Below are positions 6,780 to 9,125 of a stretch of DNA of 9,125 nt, in pieces. The position numbers and the translations under genes were made by a program. Position 1 is the stretch's first letter, and the number at the start of each line of letters is the position of its first letter. Below the pieces are notes generated by a model. It worked only from the letters and a program-made list of their open reading frames with translations, searched no databases and was not told the origin of the DNA. This DNA comes from an uncultured bacterium (lineage in GTDB: Bacteria; DRYD01). The stretch lies in assembly GCA_937927985.1 (NCBI GenBank), contig CALFWH010000011.1:1-9125 (forward strand), given 5' to 3'.

Positions 6780-7993
6780 TATTCAAACTCCTTTAAATCT
6801 AATTTTGTTTTCAATTTATCTTTGAAAAACTCTTGAATTAAAAAGGTTACATATCTAAAGCTTGGCTTTATTCCTAAGATTAATGGTGTAAATTGTTTTC
6901 CGTTTACTACTATGATTGGTACATTTTCTCTTGTATGGTCTGTTGAATTGTCAGTTGGATCATTACCATGATCTGCTGTAATAATTAATAAATCATTTTC
7001 TTTTAATTTGTTTATCAAATCAAAAACTGAGTTATCGAATTCTTTTAAAGCGTTAACCCATCCTATGTAATCTTGCCTGTGACCATATACAGTATCAAAA
7101 TCTACTAAATTGGCAAATACTAAACCTTCAAATTCTTCATCAGTTAACTTTAAAACAGTAGAGAATACATTTTGATTACCTGATATTTTGTAATTCTGTT
7201 TTATTGATCTGTTAGCAAATATTTCTGCTACTTTACCTACTGTTATGGTTTGTAGATTATTTTCGTATAGTAGATCTAAGATTGTTTTTGATGGTGGTTC
7301 AATTGCAAAATCTTTTCGATATTCATTTAATCTATAGAAATTTTCATTATTTCCAGCAAATGGTCTAGCTATTACTCTTGCTATTCTATAATTTTTCTCT
7401 TTTATTATGTCAAAAGCTATTTGACAATATTTATATAAATTTTCTAAGCTTACATAGTTTACGTGTGCTGCTATTTGGAATACGCTGTCAGCAGAGGTGT
7501 AAACTATCAATGCTCCAGTTTCAATATGTTCTTTACCTAATTCTTTTATAATTTCTGTACCTGAAGCTGTTTTATTACCTATTACTTTCTTTTTAGTTCT
7601 TTTTTCAAATTCTTCTATTAATTCTTGTGGAAAAGTTTTGTAGGTTTCAAAACCTTTTTCTAAGATTATTCCTCCTAGTTCCCAATGCCCTGTTATTGTA
7701 TCTTTTCCTGCGGATTTTTCTTCCATTATTCCATAAGAAGAAATTATATTAGCGTTGGTATTAAAGCCTAATTTTTCTAGTTCTTCATCTGTAATTGAAG
7801 GATTTTTAATTTGTAGTATTTTATGTAAACCTAGTTTAGATAGGTTTGGAAATTCCAATTTATTTCCTTCTTTGAGGGCTTTTTTTAGGGAATTGAGGGT
7901 AGTATTTACTGTTGGTGGATCATTGAATTTTTCGCAATCTTTTGCGGCTCCTATTCCTACTCCGTCTAAGACTATTACAAAAACTCTTCTCAT
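6779..7993 (-). CDS. deoB: Phosphopentomutase
   Basis: DeoB interconverts (deoxy)ribose-1-phosphate and (deoxy)ribose-5-phosphate in the cytoplasm, linking nucleoside phosphorolysis to the pentose phosphate and deoxyribose-5-phosphate aldolase routes. The 404-aa product has normal length and the alkaline-phosphatase-superfamily metal site. Metal-site residues are Asp10 in VLDGVGIG, Asp300 and His305 in DFDTVYGH, Asp341 and His342 in TADHGND, and His353 in TDHTRE. Thr99 in GKDTITGHWELGG is the phosphorylated catalytic Thr, and Asp169 in SADSVFQIAAH matches a substrate-site residue. The cap domain lies between these blocks, roughly residues 100-220. It is the first gene of the minus-strand run and overlaps hslU by 1 nt. 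The family-typical MRRVFVIVLDG start is clear, but only a weak purine stretch (AGG about 15 nt upstream) precedes it. The divergent neighbour is an exported phosphatase. Confidence 0.96.
   Translation of the reverse strand: MRRVFVIVLDGVGIGAAKDCEKFNDPPTVNTTLNSLKKALKEGNKLEFPNLSKLGLHKILQIKNPSITDEELEKLGFNTNANIISSYGIMEEKSAGKDTITGHWELGGIILEKGFETYKTFPQELIEEFEKRTKKKVIGNKTASGTEIIKELGKEHIETGALIVYTSADSVFQIAAHVNYVSLENLYKYCQIAFDIIKEKNYRIARVIARPFAGNNENFYRLNEYRKDFAIEPPSKTILDLLYENNLQTITVGKVAEIFANRSIKQNYKISGNQNVFSTVLKLTDEEFEGLVFANLVDFDTVYGHRQDYIGWVNALKEFDNSVFDLINKLKENDLLIITADHGNDPTDNSTDHTRENVPIIVVNGKQFTPLILGIKPSFRYVTFLIQEFFKDKLKTKLDLKEFE
6788..6794 (-). promoter_or_regulatory. Shine-Dalgarno site of hslU inside the deoB 3' end
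   Basis: AAAGGAG on the minus strand lies within the last deoB codons, 8 nt before the hslU ATG. It supports the upstream start over Met12 and, with the TAATG overlap, points to translational coupling of deoB and hslU. Confidence 0.75.
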
Positions 7994-8038
7994 ACAATAA
8001 ATTATTTTACCTATTTTTTTCTTGTCCTGTTTATTTCG

Positions 8039-8067
8039 ATTTTATTTTTGATTTACAAAGGGAACAA
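8039..8067 (-). promoter_or_regulatory. Candidate promoter of the deoB operon
   Basis: On the minus strand TTGTTC (8062-8067) is followed after exactly 17 nt by TAAAAT (8039-8044), giving a leader of roughly 40 nt before the deoB ATG. The -35 box matches the TTGACA consensus at only three positions, and TAAAAT-like boxes are common in AT-rich DNA, so this is tentative. A second TAAAAT at 8004-8009 lies too close to the start codon to serve. Confidence 0.35.
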
Positions 8068-8109
8068 TCAATTTGTGTATAATCAAATAATGAAATTAAG
8101 TAAAATCAA
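8048..8109. promoter_or_regulatory. Cluster of AATCAA/TTGATT elements around the promoter (candidate operator)
   Basis: AATCAA occurs at 8066-8071, 8081-8086 and 8104-8109, and its inverse TTGATT at 8048-8053. The first pair forms an inverted repeat with a 12-nt spacer lying just upstream of the -10 box, and the second copy overlaps the -10. The cluster also overlaps the candidate divergent promoter, so one regulator could control both directions. This is inferred from pattern only. Confidence 0.3.
8078..8083 (+). promoter_or_regulatory. -10 box of the alkaline phosphatase gene
   Basis: A perfect TATAAT lies 46 nt before the phosphatase ATG, predicting a leader of about 40 nt. The -35 is unclear: TTTACA at 8052-8057 fits the consensus well but with a 20-nt spacer, while the 17-nt position (ACAAAG, 8055-8060) fits poorly. 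A weak -35 would suit an activator-dependent promoter. Confidence 0.6.
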
Positions 8110-8113
8110 GGAA

Positions 8114-8121
8114 AAAGGAGG
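8114..8121 (+). promoter_or_regulatory. Shine-Dalgarno site of the alkaline phosphatase gene
   Basis: AAAGGAGG ends 8 nt before the ATG at 8130-8132. It is a near-perfect anti-16S match at ideal spacing, the strongest ribosome site in the window. It fixes the start and predicts efficient translation. Confidence 0.85.
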
Positions 8122-8129
8122 ACAATTAG

Positions 8130-9125
8130 ATGAGAATAAAACTTATATTTACCATAATCATTGCTATTTTATTGGTTTTCCTAATTGTATTTACAAATGC
8201 TAATAATTCAAATAAAACAAGTAGAAATGTTGTATTAGTTATTCCTGATGGTATGGGTGTACCTATAGTATCTGCTTTTGATTATTACAAAAGTGAATAC
8301 AAAAATCAGGGATATAGTAGTTTTAGTGAGTTTGATGGTAGTTTTTTGGTTAGGACTAGAAGTTTAGATTACGTTGTTACGGATAGTGCTGCTGCAGCTA
8401 CTGCTTTTGCTACAGGGCAAAGAGTACCTAATTATCAAGTAGGTATACTAAAAGATAATAAAAGGGTACCTACTATTATGGATATTTCAAAGAGTAAAGG
8501 TAAATCAACTGGTATAGTTGTACAGTGTTCTCTTACTCATGCTACTCCTGCTGCTTTTTACTCTTATTCTATATCTCGACAAGATGATAACCTAATAGCT
8601 CAACAATTACTATATTCCAATATAGATCTAGCTATTGGGGGAGGAAAAAAATATTTCTTACCTTTTTTAGAAAAATTTAAGCAAAATCAATACCATATCA
8701 TACTTTCTGAAGATGAATTGTATAATTCAATAAAACAAAAGAAAGATTATCAAAAATTAATTGCTTTTACTGCAGAAAAACATCCCACTAAATATTCAAA
8801 AAGAAAAGTTAATCTCAAAGACAGTTCTGAATATGCCATATCTTTACTTTCTAAAAATCCTAAAGGATTTTTCTTAATGATAGAAGCAAGTCAAATTGAT
8901 TGGTATGGTCATGAAAACAATATAAATGATCAATTAGATGAAATGCAAGATTTGGACGATTTACTCTCTTGGCTTGTGAATTATCAAAAATCTAATCCTA
9001 ATACTTTAGTATTTGTTGTATCAGATCATGATTGTGGGGGATTGAGTTTAATTGATTATAAAGCTTCTCAATTTGACCCTAATTTCAAAGTTAATTATGC
9101 TTCTAATAATCATACAGCTGATCAT
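8130..9125 (+). CDS. phoA: Exported alkaline phosphatase, PhoA family (3' end outside window)
   Basis: The enzyme hydrolyses phosphate monoesters outside the cytoplasmic membrane with two Zn and one Mg. The visible 332 codons are open to the right edge. A signal sequence is clear: Arg/Lys at 2-4, a hydrophobic core at about 5-21, and possible cleavage after TNA (22-24); it could also stay as a membrane anchor. The catalytic serine is Ser86 in TDSAAAATAFATG. Metal and substrate residues are Asp40 (IPDGMG), His137 and Thr139 (THATPAAF), Arg150, Glu252 (MIEAS), Asp257 and His261 (IDWYGH), Asp299 and His300 (VSDHD), and His328 (NNHTADH). His137 replaces the Asp153 of the E. coli enzyme, as in most other family members. 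All key residues are present, so it should be active. It is transcribed divergently from deoB. Pho control is plausible, but no canonical Pho box was recognised. Confidence 0.93.
   Translation, partial: MRIKLIFTIIIAILLVFLIVFTNANNSNKTSRNVVLVIPDGMGVPIVSAFDYYKSEYKNQGYSSFSEFDGSFLVRTRSLDYVVTDSAAAATAFATGQRVPNYQVGILKDNKRVPTIMDISKSKGKSTGIVVQCSLTHATPAAFYSYSISRQDDNLIAQQLLYSNIDLAIGGGKKYFLPFLEKFKQNQYHIILSEDELYNSIKQKKDYQKLIAFTAEKHPTKYSKRKVNLKDSSEYAISLLSKNPKGFFLMIEASQIDWYGHENNINDQLDEMQDLDDLLSWLVNYQKSNPNTLVFVVSDHDCGGLSLIDYKASQFDPNFKVNYASNNHTADH

Larger units (their letters stand above)
1..7993 (-). other. Predicted six-gene operon deoB-hslU-TPR-kamA-51aa-ligase
   Basis: All six genes point the same way. 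Gaps in order of transcription are a 1-nt overlap, then 18, 20, 30 and 10 nt. No hairpin followed by a U-run is visible in any gap, so one transcript from the 7994-8129 spacer could cover them all. Internal promoters cannot be excluded in such AT-rich DNA, and the 3' end lies beyond the left edge. Confidence 0.65.

Noticed and set aside
7755..8000. Plus-strand frame of 81 codons
   Set aside because: It is the antisense shadow of the deoB N-terminus, which is a clear conserved gene.
7994..8129. Riboswitch or terminator in the divergent spacer
   Set aside because: No GC-bearing stem or known aptamer core is visible; each leader is only about 40 nt, and a terminator is not expected between divergent genes.
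8090..8203. Possible 37-aa upstream frame overlapping the phosphatase start
   Set aside because: Its ATG would lie at or within a few bases of the predicted transcript start, has no ribosome site and yields no recognisable peptide, while the phosphatase ATG has an ideal one.
1..9125. CRISPR array, transposon ends, tRNA genes or defence system
   Set aside because: No regularly spaced long repeats, transposase-like frames, tRNA-like cloverleaf segments or nuclease/defence motifs were found on either strand by eye.

Overview
This window is strongly AT-rich bacterial DNA. Ile is often ATA and Arg often AGA, and the proteins are rich in Lys, Ile, Asn, Glu and Tyr. Together with an oxygen-sensitive radical-SAM aminomutase (KamA) and a Wzy/WaaL-type polymer ligase, this suggests a low-G+C, probably anaerobic bacterium that assembles lipid-linked glycans. 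The phylum cannot be fixed from the sequence alone. A Thermotogota-like or similar anaerobic lineage is only a guess.

Layout. Positions 1-7993 carry six tightly packed genes, all on the minus strand and read right to left: deoB (phosphopentomutase), hslU (ATPase of the HslUV protease), a 497-aa TPR-like protein with an N-terminal cysteine cluster, kamA (lysine 2,3-aminomutase), a 51-aa single-span membrane protein, and a large Wzy_C/O-antigen-ligase membrane protein with a helical-repeat tail that runs off the left edge. Junctions range from a 1-nt overlap (deoB/hslU) to 30 nt, so one operon is likely. A 136-bp spacer (7994-8129) separates deoB from a divergent gene on the plus strand. That gene encodes an exported PhoA-family alkaline phosphatase cut by the right edge (332 codons visible). 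The spacer holds a clear TATAAT box, a strong Shine-Dalgarno site and a cluster of AATCAA/TTGATT elements.

How the genes may work together. The two genes flanking the spacer both encode alkaline-phosphatase-superfamily enzymes. The exported phosphatase could release nucleosides and phosphate outside the membrane, and DeoB could feed (deoxy)ribose-1-phosphate from nucleoside phosphorolysis into central carbon metabolism. The other operon members cover protein quality control, beta-lysine formation and envelope glycan assembly, and share no obvious pathway.

No mobile element, CRISPR array, tRNA or rRNA was seen. I found no convincing new biological system. The best leads are the unknown TPR/Cys-cluster protein, the 51-aa membrane protein with a tandem duplication just upstream, the HslU with an atypical C-terminal tail and no adjacent hslV, the reduced zinc-ligand set of KamA, and the repeated element in the divergent promoter region.
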